Origin: Streptomyces tirandamycinicus
GTDB lineage: Bacteria; Actinomycetota; Actinomycetes; Streptomycetales; Streptomycetaceae
NCBI RefSeq assembly: GCF_003097515.1
Contig: NZ_CP029188.1
Coordinates: 5,748,531-5,812,530, forward strand
Length of the DNA: 64,000 bases
Direction of reading: 5' to 3'
Below, piece after piece: positions 51,093 to 62,467 of this stretch (position 1 is the stretch's first letter; every line of letters starts with the position of its first letter). The translations under genes were made by a program, and so were the position numbers. Below the pieces are notes generated by a model. The model made no database searches and was not told the origin of the DNA. It was given only the letters and a program-made list of their open reading frames with translations.

Positions 51093-51392
51093 GTGTTGAT
51101 GCCGGACCCCAAGGCGCTTCGGAGTCTCCTGGCGCGTTACGCGGACCTGCGCATTGCGGCACCGAGGAACGACGAGAGCCGTCGCGCCCTGGACGACGTG
51201 ACCTACACGTTGTGCGTGATGACGGCCACGAGCACCATCGAGGACGCGCTCGAGCGGGCCGACTCGCTGCTCGCGGGGACGGCGACCGCGGCCGCGGTGC
51301 CGCCGCCCGCCGCCGGAACCTGCACGCCGGGAGTGCCGCCGCACCCGGCCGCTCCGCCCAGGGAGGACGGCGGCGTCACCCTGGTCGCCTGA
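51093..51392 (+). CDS. DUF5133 protein
   Basis: This is a 99-residue protein with the DUF5133 pattern: LMPDPKALRSLLARYADLRIAAP, then RALDDVTYTLCVMTATSTIEDALERADSLL. A Pro/Ala tail follows. Function is unknown; DUF5133 genes often lie near regulatory genes in streptomycetes. GTG 51093 has AAGGAG at 51079-51084 with 8-nt spacing. Confidence 0.8.
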   Translation: MLMPDPKALRSLLARYADLRIAAPRNDESRRALDDVTYTLCVMTATSTIEDALERADSLLAGTATAAAVPPPAAGTCTPGVPPHPAAPPREDGGVTLVA

Positions 51393-51510
51393 CCTCCGCC
51401 CCGTACGGCGCCGCCCCGGGGCGAACGGCACCCGGCCGTTCGCCCCGGGGCGGCGCGCTTCCGTCCGCGCCGGTGATCCCCGCCGGGTCACCGGGCTGCG
51501 CGCTTCCGTC

Positions 51511-51590
51511 CGTGCCGGTGTCTGCCGGTGTCTGCCGGTGCCTCCCGGTGCCTCCCGGTGCCTCCCGGTGTCTCCTGGTGCCTCCCGGCG
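51511..51590. repeat. Eight 10-bp tandem repeats
   Basis: Units CGTGCCGGTG, TCTGCCGGTG (two), CCTCCCGGTG (three), TCTCCTGGTG and CCTCCCGGCG run from 51511 to 51590. The gap 51393-51764 holds no gene; its start has a GCCCCGGGGCG inverted motif that may terminate the DUF5133 transcript. Confidence 0.8.
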
Positions 51591-51764
51591 GCGAGCCCCG
51601 CCCGCCCGCCGCGCCGCCGTCTGTCCGCGCCGCCGTCTACCCGCCGCCGCCCGCCGCGCCGCCCGCCCCGTCGCGGAAGCCGCCCGCCGGGCGCCGCGCC
51701 GGGACGCGCCGCAGTCAGTACGATGAGGCCGCGAAGGCGCGGACGACGCCGGAGGGAGACGGAG

Positions 51765-52175
51765 TTGGGCAACCGGGGAACGGCCGGCTCGCTCCCCGCG
51801 GGCGGCGGACGCCGGCGCGGCCAGGGCGAACTCGAGGCGCAGGTGCTGTCCGTGCTGAGGACCGCGCCCGGCCCCGTCACGGCCGCCTGGGTGCAGGAGC
51901 GCCTGCCCGGCGCGCTCGCGTACACCACGGTCATGACCATCCTGTCCCGGCTGCGCGCCAAGAACGCCGTCACCCGGCAGCGGGAGGGCCGGTCGTTCGC
52001 CTGGGAGGCGACCGCGGACCAGGCGGGTCTCGCCGCCCTGCGCATGCGCCGCGTCCTGGACGGCGAGTGCGACCGCGAGGCGGTGCTGACCAGCTTCGTC
52101 ACCTCCCTGTCCCCCGAGGACGAGCAGGTTCTGCGGGAGCTGCTCGACCATTCGGACGACGATCCCGAGGAGTGA
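51765..52175 (+). CDS. BlaI/MecI-family repressor
   Basis: This 136-residue winged-helix repressor has GELEAQVLSVLRTAPGPVTAAWVQERLPGALAYTTVMTILSRLRAKNAVTR and the dimerisation tail SFVTSLSPEDEQVLRELLDH. TTG 51765 is chosen for the GGAGGGAG just upstream; an ATG at 51723 would add an Arg-rich leader. The M56 peptidase follows 4 bp after the stop. In the classical system the peptidase cleaves the repressor in response to signal. Confidence 0.87.
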   Translation: MGNRGTAGSLPAGGGRRRGQGELEAQVLSVLRTAPGPVTAAWVQERLPGALAYTTVMTILSRLRAKNAVTRQREGRSFAWEATADQAGLAALRMRRVLDGECDREAVLTSFVTSLSPEDEQVLRELLDHSDDDPEE

Positions 52176-52179
52176 CCGG

Positions 52180-53118
52180 GTGGGCGTGTTCGTCTTCCTG
52201 CCTCTGGTGCTGCCCCTGACGGCGTGGCCGATCGCGCGGCTGGCCGAGCAGCATCTGCACCCCCGAACGGCCACCCGGCTCCTGGCCGGGGTCGGCGCCC
52301 TGCTGGCCCTGTGCAGCACCCTCTGCCTCGCCCTCATCATGGTGGTGGGCACCGCGCAACTGCCCGGGAACCCACTGCCGGACACCTGGTCCGATCCCGA
52401 GGTGCGCGAGGCGGTTCCGTACGACGAGGTCGCGGGCAGGGTGGCGATCCCCGCGCTGGCCGCCGTCGCGGCGGCCGCGGCCTGGACGCTGTGGCGGCAC
52501 CGCCGCGTCAGGCGCCGGGCGGAACGCGCTCTGGAGGGGCTCCCGCCGTCCCCGGTGGCGGTGCTGCCCGACGAGGTGCCGTACGCCTACGCCCTGCCCC
52601 GCGGCCGGGGCCCGGTGGGGGGCAGGGTCGTGGTGTCCACCGGCATGCTGGCCCGCCTCGACTCGCGGGAGCGCCGCGCCCTGTTCGCGCACGAACGCGC
52701 ACACCTTGCCGCGGGACACCACCGCCACCTCCTCGCGGCCCGGCTGGCCGCCCGCGCCAACCCCTTCCTGCGGCCCCTGCACACCGCGGTCGCCTACTGC
52801 GCGGAGCGCTGGGCGGACGAGGAGGCCGCCGGCGCGATCGGCAGCCGGCGAGTGATGGCCCGGGCGGTCGGCAAGGCGGCCGTGGCCTCCCGGGGCACTC
52901 CGCTCGCGGTGCCGGCCGGCTTCGCGACGGGCCCGGTGCCGCGTCGCGTCGCCGCCCTGCTGGGGCCCGTGCCGCCCGCCCGGACCTGGCCGCCCGCCTT
53001 CACCGCCGCGGGTGTCGCGCTCTGGACGGCCGCCGCGGGGGCGGCGGTGTCGGCGCTGTCGTCGGCGAACTCGGCCGTGTCGCTGTTCCTGGTCCTGAAG
53101 GCGGCGACGCCGCTGTAG
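52180..53118 (+). CDS. M56-family membrane metallopeptidase
   Basis: This 312-residue peptidase has about four transmembrane segments and the zinc motif H171-E-R-A-H175 with a downstream E in ERWADEEAA. There is no extracytoplasmic penicillin-binding sensor domain like that of BlaR1, so the signal is unknown. GTG 52180 is preceded by GAGGAG inside the end of the blaI-like gene. The pair forms a BlaI-M56 module of the streptomycete type. Confidence 0.9.
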   Translation: MGVFVFLPLVLPLTAWPIARLAEQHLHPRTATRLLAGVGALLALCSTLCLALIMVVGTAQLPGNPLPDTWSDPEVREAVPYDEVAGRVAIPALAAVAAAAAWTLWRHRRVRRRAERALEGLPPSPVAVLPDEVPYAYALPRGRGPVGGRVVVSTGMLARLDSRERRALFAHERAHLAAGHHRHLLAARLAARANPFLRPLHTAVAYCAERWADEEAAGAIGSRRVMARAVGKAAVASRGTPLAVPAGFATGPVPRRVAALLGPVPPARTWPPAFTAAGVALWTAAAGAAVSALSSANSAVSLFLVLKAATPL

Positions 53119-53156
53119 GCCGGGGCCGCCCGGCGGCCCGGATGCACCTACGGATG

Positions 53157-54170
53157 TCAGCCCTCCTCGGCCTCGCCCTCGTCGTCCTCGAAGGCGTCGC
53201 CGATCTCGTCCACGATCTCCGCGCCGACGAGGCCCGCGCCCACACCCACGGCGAGGCCGGCCGCACCGGCGGCGATCGCGGTGCCCGCGCCGGGGCCGTG
53301 GTGGTGGTGCCCGCCGTGGTGGTGACCGCCGTGTCCGGTCCCGTCGCCGAGGCCGTGCGAGGCATGGCCGCCCTCGGGCCCGTGCCCGGCGGGGGAGGAA
53401 CCGTGCTCCAGCAGTTGGTGCAGCCAGCTGCCGACCCTGGCGTTCCAGTCCGGGTGCCCGGCCTCCTCGTGGGCGACGGTGTGGCGGGTGAGCGCCTCGT
53501 GGCCGCCGCCGAAGAGCGTGCCGCGGCGGTCGGCCTTCAGGAGCACCTCCATACCGGCGGGACCCGTGATGAAGGTCACCTCGACCTCGTCGGTCGCGTG
53601 GGCGTGGTGCGGGGGCGGGGTGAGCTCGATCTCCTGGTGGAAGGGCAGCATCTGCGCCGTGCCCCCGGAGTGCCCGTACTCGACGTCGGCGGAGCGGAAG
53701 CCGAAGCCGAGCTGCCCGAACGCCTCCAGGACCGCTTCCTGGACCGGGAGCGGCCGTACCGCCAGCAGGTCCAGATCGCCCCTGTCCCGGGCGCCGGCCA
53801 CACCGATCTCCGTACGCACGCCGAGGACGACGCCGAGGGCCTGTCCGTGCAGCTCGGTCACCGGCGTCTCCCAGGGCACGGTCACCGCGAAGGGGACGGC
53901 GTGCCGTACACCCGGGTCGAGCCGGAAGCCGCCTCCGACCGTGAACCGCTCGAAGACGACCTCTCCCTCGTGCTCCCCCTCATCGGTCTCGGCCTCGACC
54001 CGGGCGACGAAGTCCAGGGTGATGTGCTCGATGTCGAAGGCGGCGTCCCCGCCCTCGAGGCGGACCTCGCCGGTGAGGCTGCCGCCCGGCGGGACGGCTC
54101 CGGGGGAGAGGACCGTGTCCACGGACGGGCCGCCGACGCCGATCGAGCCGAGCAGTCGCTTGAACACCAT
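53157..54170 (-). CDS. Spo0M-like sporulation-control protein
   Basis: This 337-residue protein has the Spo0M arrestin-like fold pattern: MVFKRLLGSIGVGGPSVDTVL, PGGSLTGEVRLEGGDA and HAVPFAVTVPWETP. The C-terminal part has a His/Gly-rich tract (GHHHGGHHHHGPG), a Gly/Ala membrane-like stretch and an acidic end, which may bind metal. Bacillus Spo0M affects sporulation; here the role is not known. ATG 54170 is used; the upstream frame is Arg-rich and not similar. Confidence 0.9.
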   Translation of the reverse strand: MVFKRLLGSIGVGGPSVDTVLSPGAVPPGGSLTGEVRLEGGDAAFDIEHITLDFVARVEAETDEGEHEGEVVFERFTVGGGFRLDPGVRHAVPFAVTVPWETPVTELHGQALGVVLGVRTEIGVAGARDRGDLDLLAVRPLPVQEAVLEAFGQLGFGFRSADVEYGHSGGTAQMLPFHQEIELTPPPHHAHATDEVEVTFITGPAGMEVLLKADRRGTLFGGGHEALTRHTVAHEEAGHPDWNARVGSWLHQLLEHGSSPAGHGPEGGHASHGLGDGTGHGGHHHGGHHHHGPGAGTAIAAGAAGLAVGVGAGLVGAEIVDEIGDAFEDDEGEAEEG

Positions 54171-54316
54171 CGTGGCGTTCACTCCTTCATGTACGCGGGG
54201 GTTCTGCTTGCTGTACGCGGGGTTCCGCGGGAAGCGGCGGAGCCGCGCGGACGGGCGGCCCGGGCCCGGGAGCGGCCGTCGCCGCCCGGGAACATCCCGT
54301 ACCGCCCTGGCGTTAT

Positions 54317-54330
54317 CTACACGCATGTAG
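54317..54330. promoter_or_regulatory. Small palindrome before the Spo0M-like gene
   Basis: CTACA-CGCA-TGTAG is an inverted repeat in an AT-richer patch of the divergent gap 54171-54610. Farther right, CTTTACC occurs twice 11 bp apart (54436 and 54447), nearer the CNNM side. No binding protein is known. Confidence 0.35.
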
Positions 54331-54539
54331 AAGCATAGGAGCGGAGCGCCCACCGCAGACCGCTCACACGGGCCGCGGTACCGGATTGGCCGAAAAGGCC
54401 TCACGGATGGCCTGTGCCAGGGGAATGGTCAGGTGCTTTACCGGTCCTTTACCATGGTGCGGCGGGCACCGTCCCGACCACGAGAACCCACCAGGGCCGA
54501 CCCGGCCCGTCAAAGCCACGAAGGAGCAGCAGACCCGCA

Positions 54540-54614
54540 ATGGGTGAACCTCCCAGTCCCAGCCGTGCCCCGTCCCGCCCGCCGTTCTCCAAGGGCCGGG
54601 AGGTGGCACGGTGA
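54540..54614 (+). CDS. Putative proline-rich leader peptide of the CNNM unit
   Basis: A 24-codon frame opens with ATG 54540 and ends in a TGA that overlaps the GTG start of the CNNM gene. Six of residues 2-15 are proline (GEPPSPSRAPSRPP). AAGGAG lies 13 nt upstream, longer than ideal. Proline-rich leaders control the Mg2+ transporter gene mgtA in enterobacteria; similarity here is of type only. In GC-rich DNA such frames can arise by chance. Confidence 0.35.
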   Translation: MGEPPSPSRAPSRPPFSKGREVAR

Positions 54615-55942
54615 CCGAAGCACTCCTGCTGCTCGTCGCCCTGGCGCTCACGCTCGCCTGCGCCGTGTTCGTCGCGGCCGAGTTCTCCCTCACCACCGTC
54701 GAACGCGGTGAACTGGAGCGTGCGGCCCGGGCCGGCGACCGGGGCGCCGAGAGCGCCCTCAAGGCCGTGAAGCGCCTCACCCTCCAGCTGTCCGGCGCCC
54801 AGCTGGGCATCACCGTGACCTCGCTGCTGATCGGTATGCTCGCGGAGCCGTCCGTCTCCGCCCTGCTGCGCGGCCCGCTCGAAGCGGTGGGACTGCCCGC
54901 CGGCGCCGTGCCGACCGTGTCCACCCTCCTCGGCGTCGCGATCTCGACCGTGGTCCTGATGGTGGTCGGCGAGCTCGTGCCGAAGAACTGGGCGATCTCC
55001 CGCCCGCTCGCCGTGGCCAGGGTCGTGGCCGGGCCGCAGCGCGGCTTCACCGCCGCCTTCGGACCCCTCATCCACCATCTGAACAACACGGCGAACCGGA
55101 TGGTGCGCCGCTTCGGGCTGGAGCCCGCGGAGGAGCTGGCCTCGGCCCGCACCCCCGAGGAACTGATCGCGCTCGCCCGGCACTCGGCCCGCGAGGGCGC
55201 GATCGAGGCCGACTCGGCCGAGCTGTTCGTCCGCACCCTCCACCTGGGCGAACTGACCGCGGAGAACGTCATGACGCCCCGCGTCGACGTCCGCGCCCTG
55301 GAAGTGCAGGCCACGGCGGCCGACGCCGCGAACCTCACCCTCGCCACCGGCCTCTCCCGCTTCCCGGTCTACCGGGACAGCCTCGACGAGGTCATCGGCA
55401 CCGTGCACATCCGCGACGTCCTCGCCCTGGACGAGGACAAGCGGCCGCTCACGCCGATAGGCGACCTGGCCACCGCGCCCCTGCTGGTGCCGCACTCGCT
55501 GCCCGTCGACAAGCTCCTCGGCCGGCTGCGCAAGGCCCGCACGATGGCAGTGATCATCGACGAGTACGGGGGCACCGCGGGTGTCGCCACCGTCGAGGAC
55601 ATCGTCGAGGAGGTCGTCGGCGAGGTCCGCGACGAGCACGACCCCCACGAGACGCCCGACCTGGAGCCCGCCGAGCCCGCGCCCGACGGCCGCCCGGTCT
55701 GGGACGCCGACGGCAGCGTCCGCATCGACCAGCTCCGGGAGATCGGTTTCACGGCGCCCGACGGCCCCTACGAGACCCTGGCCGGACTGGTCGCCACCCG
55801 CCTGGAGCGCATCCCGGCCGCCGCCGACCGCCTCGACATCGACGGCTGGCAGCTGTCCGTGCTGCACACCGAGCACCACCGAGCCGACCGCGTCCGCATC
55901 ACCGCCCCCGCCGCGGCGGAGAGCGTGGAGGAGATCCGATGA
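54611..55942 (+). CDS. CNNM/CorC-type transporter with CBS and CorC_HlyC domains
   Basis: This 443-residue membrane protein has a DUF21/CNNM domain (residues 1-190, FVAAEFSLTTVERGELE and QLGITVTSLLIGML), a CBS pair (205-330, VMTPRVDVRAL and MAVIIDEYGGTAGVATVED) and a CorC_HlyC domain (350-435). Family members export or exchange Mg2+ or other divalent ions. GTG 54611 overlaps the leader frame as GTGA. The stop overlaps the next gene as ATGA, so the paralogue is co-translated. Confidence 0.92.
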   Translation: MTEALLLLVALALTLACAVFVAAEFSLTTVERGELERAARAGDRGAESALKAVKRLTLQLSGAQLGITVTSLLIGMLAEPSVSALLRGPLEAVGLPAGAVPTVSTLLGVAISTVVLMVVGELVPKNWAISRPLAVARVVAGPQRGFTAAFGPLIHHLNNTANRMVRRFGLEPAEELASARTPEELIALARHSAREGAIEADSAELFVRTLHLGELTAENVMTPRVDVRALEVQATAADAANLTLATGLSRFPVYRDSLDEVIGTVHIRDVLALDEDKRPLTPIGDLATAPLLVPHSLPVDKLLGRLRKARTMAVIIDEYGGTAGVATVEDIVEEVVGEVRDEHDPHETPDLEPAEPAPDGRPVWDADGSVRIDQLREIGFTAPDGPYETLAGLVATRLERIPAAADRLDIDGWQLSVLHTEHHRADRVRITAPAAAESVEEIR

Positions 55943-56964
55943 CCACCCTCCAGCTGCTGATCGGCGCGTTCACCCTCGTCACCAACGCCTTCTTCGTCGG
56001 CGCCGAGTTCGCCCTGATCTCCGTGCGCCGCAGCCAGATCGAGCCGGCCGCCGTCCGGGGCAACCGGCGCGCCCGGACCACCCTCTGGGGCATCGAGCAC
56101 CTGTCCGCGATGATGGCCACCGCCCAGCTCGGCATCACCGTGTCGTCGCTGGTGCTGGGCGCCGTCGCCGAACCGGCCATCGCCCATCTGCTGGAACCCC
56201 CGTTCCAGAGCATCGGCGTGCCCGAGGCGCTGATCCACCCCATCGCGTTCGTCATCGCACTGACCCTGGCGACGTATCTCCACATGCTCCTCGGCGAGAT
56301 GGTCCCGAAGAACATCGCCCTCGCCGCCCCGGTGCCGACCGCGCTGCTCCTCGGCCCGCCGCTGGTGGCGCTGACCCGGGCCCTGCGACCGGTGATCTTC
56401 GGCATCAACGCCTTCGCCAACACCCTGCTGCGCCTGCTGCGGGTCGAGCCGAAGGACGAGGTGGCCTCGGTCTTCACCGACGACGAGCTGGCCCGCCTGG
56501 TCAAGGACTCCAGCGAGGCCGGACTCCTCGAACCGGAGGACGGCCAGCGGCTGCAGGACGCGCTGGAACTGGGAACCCGGCCGGTCGGCGAGGTGATGGT
56601 GCCGCTCAACAAGATGCTCACCGTCGACGCCACCATCACCCCCCAGGGCCTGGAGCGGGCCTCCGTCGCCAACCGGTTCTCCCGTCTGCCGGTGGTCGCG
56701 GAGGGCGGCGCGATCCTGGGCTACCTGCACATCAAGGACGCCCTCGGCGCCGCCGACCGCACGAAGCCGTTCCCGCGCACGGCCCTCCACCCCATCATCA
56801 AGGTGGCCATCGACACCCCCCTCGACGACACCCTGACGGCCATGCGGGGCGCCGGCACCCATCTCGCCGCCGTCACCGGCACCAAGGGAACCGTCATCGG
56901 CTTCGTCACCATGGAGGACGTCCTGGAGGAACTGGTGGGCCCGGCCCCCGACGCGCTCGTCTGA
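55939..56964 (+). CDS. CNNM-type transporter with CBS pair, no CorC_HlyC domain
   Basis: This 341-residue paralogue of the preceding gene has a DUF21/CNNM domain (FFVGAEFALISVRRSQIEP, QLGITVSSLVLGAVAEP) and a CBS pair ending at TVIGFVTMEDVLEELVG. It stops where the CorC_HlyC domain would start. ATG 55939 overlaps the previous stop. The two probably form a heterodimer, one subunit giving the extra cytoplasmic domain. This arrangement is common in actinobacteria. Confidence 0.92.
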   Translation: MTTLQLLIGAFTLVTNAFFVGAEFALISVRRSQIEPAAVRGNRRARTTLWGIEHLSAMMATAQLGITVSSLVLGAVAEPAIAHLLEPPFQSIGVPEALIHPIAFVIALTLATYLHMLLGEMVPKNIALAAPVPTALLLGPPLVALTRALRPVIFGINAFANTLLRLLRVEPKDEVASVFTDDELARLVKDSSEAGLLEPEDGQRLQDALELGTRPVGEVMVPLNKMLTVDATITPQGLERASVANRFSRLPVVAEGGAILGYLHIKDALGAADRTKPFPRTALHPIIKVAIDTPLDDTLTAMRGAGTHLAAVTGTKGTVIGFVTMEDVLEELVGPAPDALV

Positions 56965-57017
56965 TCCGCGGGTGCCGCCGCCCGCCCTGCCGAACGCCGA
57001 ACGCCGAACGCCGGCCG

Positions 57018-57062
57018 CCGCCGGACCGGCCCGCCGGGCTTCCCCGGGAGCCGGTCCGGCGG
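57018..57062. terminator. 13-bp hairpin between convergent CNNM and kdp units
   Basis: The arms 57018-57030 and 57050-57062 pair perfectly around a 19-nt loop. GAACGCC direct repeats lie just upstream. It ends 17 bp before the kdpC stop and could serve both strands. Confidence 0.7.
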
Positions 57063-57078
57063 TGCCCGCCCGAGCCGT

Positions 57079-57714
57079 TCAATTCCGCGACAGCTCCCGC
57101 ACGGCGAGGTTGAGCAGGAGCACATTGACGTGCGGTTCGCCGAGGAAGCCGGCGGTGCGGTCCTCGGTGTGGCTCTCGACCAGTGCTCCGACCCGATGCG
57201 GGGAGAGGCCGTTGGCCCGGGCCACGCGCTCGACCTGGATCCTCGCGTACGCGGGCGAGATGTGCGGGTCGACCGCGGAGGCGGAGCCGGTGACGGCGTC
57301 CTCGGGGACCGCCGACTCCGGTACGCCGTTGAACGCCGCGACCCGCCGCTTGGCCTCCCCGACCGTCCTGACCAGCGTGGGGTCGTCGGCCCCGAGCTGG
57401 CCGGAGCCGGTGGCGAGTGGGTCGTAGCCGCTGTGGGAGGGGCGGGGCTGGAACCAGGCGGGGTCGGGCCGGGCGGCCTCGTTCTCGTCCCCGGGGTCGG
57501 CCTTCGGCAGGTTCCAGTTCTGCCCGATCAGCTCGGAGCCGACCTCCCGGCCGTCGCTGACGACCAGGGAGCCGTTGGCCCTGCCGCCGAACAGGCCCTG
57601 GGCGGCGCCGGTGACCGCCAGCGGGTAGAGGACGCCGGTGACGACGGTCATCACCAGCAGCATGCGGAACGCGGCCCACAGCAGCCGTCCGGCGTTGCTT
57701 ACGGAGTTGTTCAT
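57079..57714 (-). CDS. kdpC: Potassium-transporting ATPase subunit C
   Basis: This 211-residue protein has one N-terminal transmembrane helix (LVMTVVTGVLYPLAVTG) and the KdpC periplasmic domain with IGQNWNLP, FQPRPSHSGYDPLATGSGQLG and VDPHISPAYARIQVERVA. It stabilises the KdpAB complex. It is 5 bp downstream of kdpB and last in the operon; kdpD and kdpE are not in the window. Confidence 0.95.
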   Translation of the reverse strand: MNNSVSNAGRLLWAAFRMLLVMTVVTGVLYPLAVTGAAQGLFGGRANGSLVVSDGREVGSELIGQNWNLPKADPGDENEAARPDPAWFQPRPSHSGYDPLATGSGQLGADDPTLVRTVGEAKRRVAAFNGVPESAVPEDAVTGSASAVDPHISPAYARIQVERVARANGLSPHRVGALVESHTEDRTAGFLGEPHVNVLLLNLAVRELSRN

Positions 57715-57719
57715 GGCCT

Positions 57720-59977
<2,258 letters not shown>

Positions 59978-59981
<4 letters not shown>

Positions 59982-61642
59982 GCCGCGAGCCCCTCGGCGA
60001 GCGGTCCCAGCGCGAGCGCCGGGAAGAAGGTCAGGCCGGTGACGATCAGGATGGCGCCGACCAGAAGTCCCGTGAACAGCGGCTTCTCGGTCCGCAGCGT
60101 GCCCGCCGTGGCGGGGACCGGCTTCTGCTCCGCGAGAGAACCGGCCAGCGCCAGGACGAACACCATCGGCAGGAACCGGCCCAGGAGCATGCACAGACCC
60201 AGCGCGGTGTTGTGGAACACCGTGTCGGCGGAGAACCCGGCGAACGCCGAGCCGTTGTTGTTCGACGCGGAGGTGTAGGCGTACAGGACCTCCGAGAAGC
60301 CGTGCGCGCCGACATTGGTCATGGAGGACTCGCCGTTGCCCGTGGCCATCGCCACGGCGGTGCCGGTCAGCACGAGCGCCGGGGTGACCAGGATGTACAG
60401 GGCGGCCAGCGTGATCTCACGCGTGCCGATCCTCTTGCCCAGGTACTCCGGCGTGCGGCCGACCATCAGCCCGGCGATGAACACGGCCACGACGGCCATG
60501 ACCAGCATGCCGTAGAGGCCGGATCCCGCACCGCCGGGCGCGATCTCGCCCAGCATCATGCCCAGCAGCAGCACCCCGCCCGAGAGGCCCTGGAACGAGT
60601 CGTGGAACGAGTTGACCGACCCGGTGGAGGTCATGGTCGTCGAGACGGCGAAGAGCGACGAGGCTCCCTCTCCGAAGCGCTGCTCCTTGCCCTCCATCGC
60701 ACCGCCGGCGATCTGGGACGCGGTCCCCGGGTGCGCGTACTCGATCCAGGTCACCAGGACCACTCCGGCGAACCAGATGAGGCCCATCGCGGCGACGATC
60801 GCGTACCCCTGCCGTACCGAGCCGACCATCCTCCCGAAGGTCCGCGGCAGCGAGAACGGGATGACCAGCAGCAGGAAGATCGTCAGCAGGTTGGAGAAGC
60901 CGTTGGGGTTCTCGAACGGGTGGGAGGAGTTGGCGTTGTAGTAGCCGCCGCCGTTGGTCCCGAGATTCTTGATCGCCTCCTGCGAGGCGACGGCACCGGG
61001 GCTGATCGACTGGGTCTCGCCGGTGACCGTCGTGATCTGGTGAATGCCGCCGAAGTTCTGGACGGCGCCGGCGGCGACGAACAGGATCGCGGCGATCACC
61101 GAGATCGGGACCAGGATCCGGACGGTGCCGCGGACCAGGTCGGCCCAGAAGTTGCCCAGTTCACCGGTGCGCGACCGGGCGAACCCGCGGACCAGGGCCA
61201 CCGCGACGGCGATGCCGACGGCGGCGGAGACGAAGTTCTGCACGGCCAGCCCGGCGGTCTGGGCGAGATGGCCCATGGCCGCCTCACCCGAGTACGACTG
61301 CCAGTTGGTGTTCGAGGCGAAGGACGCGGCCGTGTTGAACGCCTGGTCCGGGGTGATCGGGGCGAAGCCGAGCGACAGCGGAAGCGTGTCCTGGACGCGC
61401 TGCAGCACATAGAGGAGCAGCACACCGACGGCGGAGAACGCGAGCACCGCGCGGAGGTACGCGGTCCAGCGCATCTCCGCGTCCGGGTTCGCACCCACCA
61501 GCCGGTAGATCCACTTCTCCGCCCGCAGATGCCTGCCGGAGGAGAAGACGCCGGCCATGTAGTCGCCGAGCGGGCGGTGCACCAGGGCCAGCGCGGCGAT
61601 CAGCGCGCCGACCTGGAGCGCGTCGGCAAGTATCGGGTTCAT
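59978..61642 (-). CDS. kdpA: Potassium-transporting ATPase subunit A
   Basis: This 554-residue channel-like subunit has ten transmembrane helices. Selectivity-filter segments are visible: SNTNWQSYSGE, KNLGTNGGGYYNANSSHPFENPN, STTMTSTGSVNS and SASNNNGSAF. ATG 61642 starts the family N-terminus. It is 8 bp downstream of kdpF and overlaps kdpB. Confidence 0.96.
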
Positions 61643-61650
61643 GTCCGGGC

Positions 61651-61740
61651 TCAGAACCTCTCGGGCTTGACGAGGGCGAGGACCAGATAGCCCAGGAGGG
61701 CGAGGGCCACGATCAGGCCGACCACGTTCTCCGCGGTCAC
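61651..61740 (-). CDS. kdpF: Small Kdp complex subunit F
   Basis: A 29-residue single-pass peptide (NVVGLIVALALLGYLVLALVKPERF) matches KdpF, which stabilises the complex. GTG 61740 overlaps the stop of the upstream micro-ORF as GTGA, and kdpA follows 8 bp later. Confidence 0.9.
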   Translation of the reverse strand: MTAENVVGLIVALALLGYLVLALVKPERF

Positions 61741-61820
61741 AGCTTCGCCACCCCCTTGGCGGCGAGGACCACGAGTGCGAACACCGCGACGGTGGTGACG
61801 ACGAAGGCCAGGTCGGCCAT
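61737..61820 (-). CDS. Micro-protein heading the kdp operon (27 aa)
   Basis: A 27-residue hydrophobic peptide, MADLAFVVTTVAVFALVVLA followed by AKGVAKL, has one membrane helix. ATG 61820 has AGGAG with 7-nt spacing. It is coupled to kdpF by GTGA. I do not recognise it as a standard Kdp subunit; a second KdpF-like stabiliser is possible. Confidence 0.7.
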   Translation of the reverse strand: MADLAFVVTTVAVFALVVLAAKGVAKL

Positions 61821-61847
61821 CGTGAGCTCCTAGATGAGGCGTGCTTT

Positions 61848-61894
61848 CTCGGACCATCCGAGGAAAGCTTGTTCTCGACTCGACACCTGTGTCG
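61848..61894 (-). promoter_or_regulatory. Two perfect palindromes in the kdp promoter region
   Basis: CTCGGA-CCA-TCCGAG (61848-61862) and CGACAC-CT-GTGTCG (61881-61894) lie 28 and 61 bp upstream of the first kdp start. They are candidate operators, for example for KdpE or another regulator. Confidence 0.5.
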
Positions 61895-62163
61895 TTGACG
61901 TGGCTCTTACGGCCCCGGGCAGGGGATTGACGACTCCCTTACGCCTGCCCTCCCGCGGCAGGGGTCCCGGCCGCCGCGGTTTCGGCCTCGCGCTCCGGCC
62001 GCTGCGTCAGGGTCGCGCCGGGCCGGGTGCGGTGGGGTGGGCCGGGCGGTGTGCGGTGTCGCGCGGGCCGGGTTCGGTGGGGTGGGGTGGGGTGTCAAGG
62101 AAGCGTCAGTGACTCGCGAGGGCACGTGACGGGGCACCCGATCCGCTGCATCCTGCTTGCGTG

Positions 62164-62334
62164 ATGCCCACCTGGCCCCCGGACCGCGCGATGCGCACGG
62201 CCACTCTCGTCCTCGGCGGCGTGGCGGTGCTTCTGGTCGCCGTGGGGGCCGCCGCCGGGGCCATGTGGATGGTCGGCGCCGGAGTGTGGGCGGTGATCGC
62301 GGCCGTGGGCATCGAACTCGTCTACCGGCCCTGA
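62164..62334 (+). CDS. Small membrane protein (56 aa)
   Basis: The frame from ATG 62164 (or GTG 62161) encodes a short basic start (MPTWPPDRAMR) and two hydrophobic helices (TATLVLGGVAVLLVAVGAAA and WMVGAGVWAVIAAVGIELV). No ribosome site is visible, so it may be leaderless. It is divergent from the kdp operon, across the 61821-62163 gap. No family is assigned. Confidence 0.5.
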   Translation: MPTWPPDRAMRTATLVLGGVAVLLVAVGAAAGAMWMVGAGVWAVIAAVGIELVYRP

Positions 62335-62415
62335 GGCACCTCCCGGGCCGTCGCTCATGGGGTTGCGCGCGGGTGGCGGCGCGGGCCCGACCGTCGTCCG
62401 CACGGTCCCTCCTCG

Positions 62416-62467
62416 CGGTTCCTCCGTGCGGTTCGTCCTCCCGGTTCCTCCGTACGGTTCCTCCTCC
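62416..62467. repeat. Two 26-bp tandem repeats
   Basis: Units at 62416-62441 and 62442-62467 differ at two positions (core CGGTTCCTCCGT). The surrounding gap 62335-62668 holds no gene. Confidence 0.7.

Noticed and set aside
54363..54610. Mg2+ riboswitch (M-box or ykoK type) before the CNNM genes
   Set aside because: I could not recognise the conserved riboswitch core; only direct repeats and the mini-ORF are visible.
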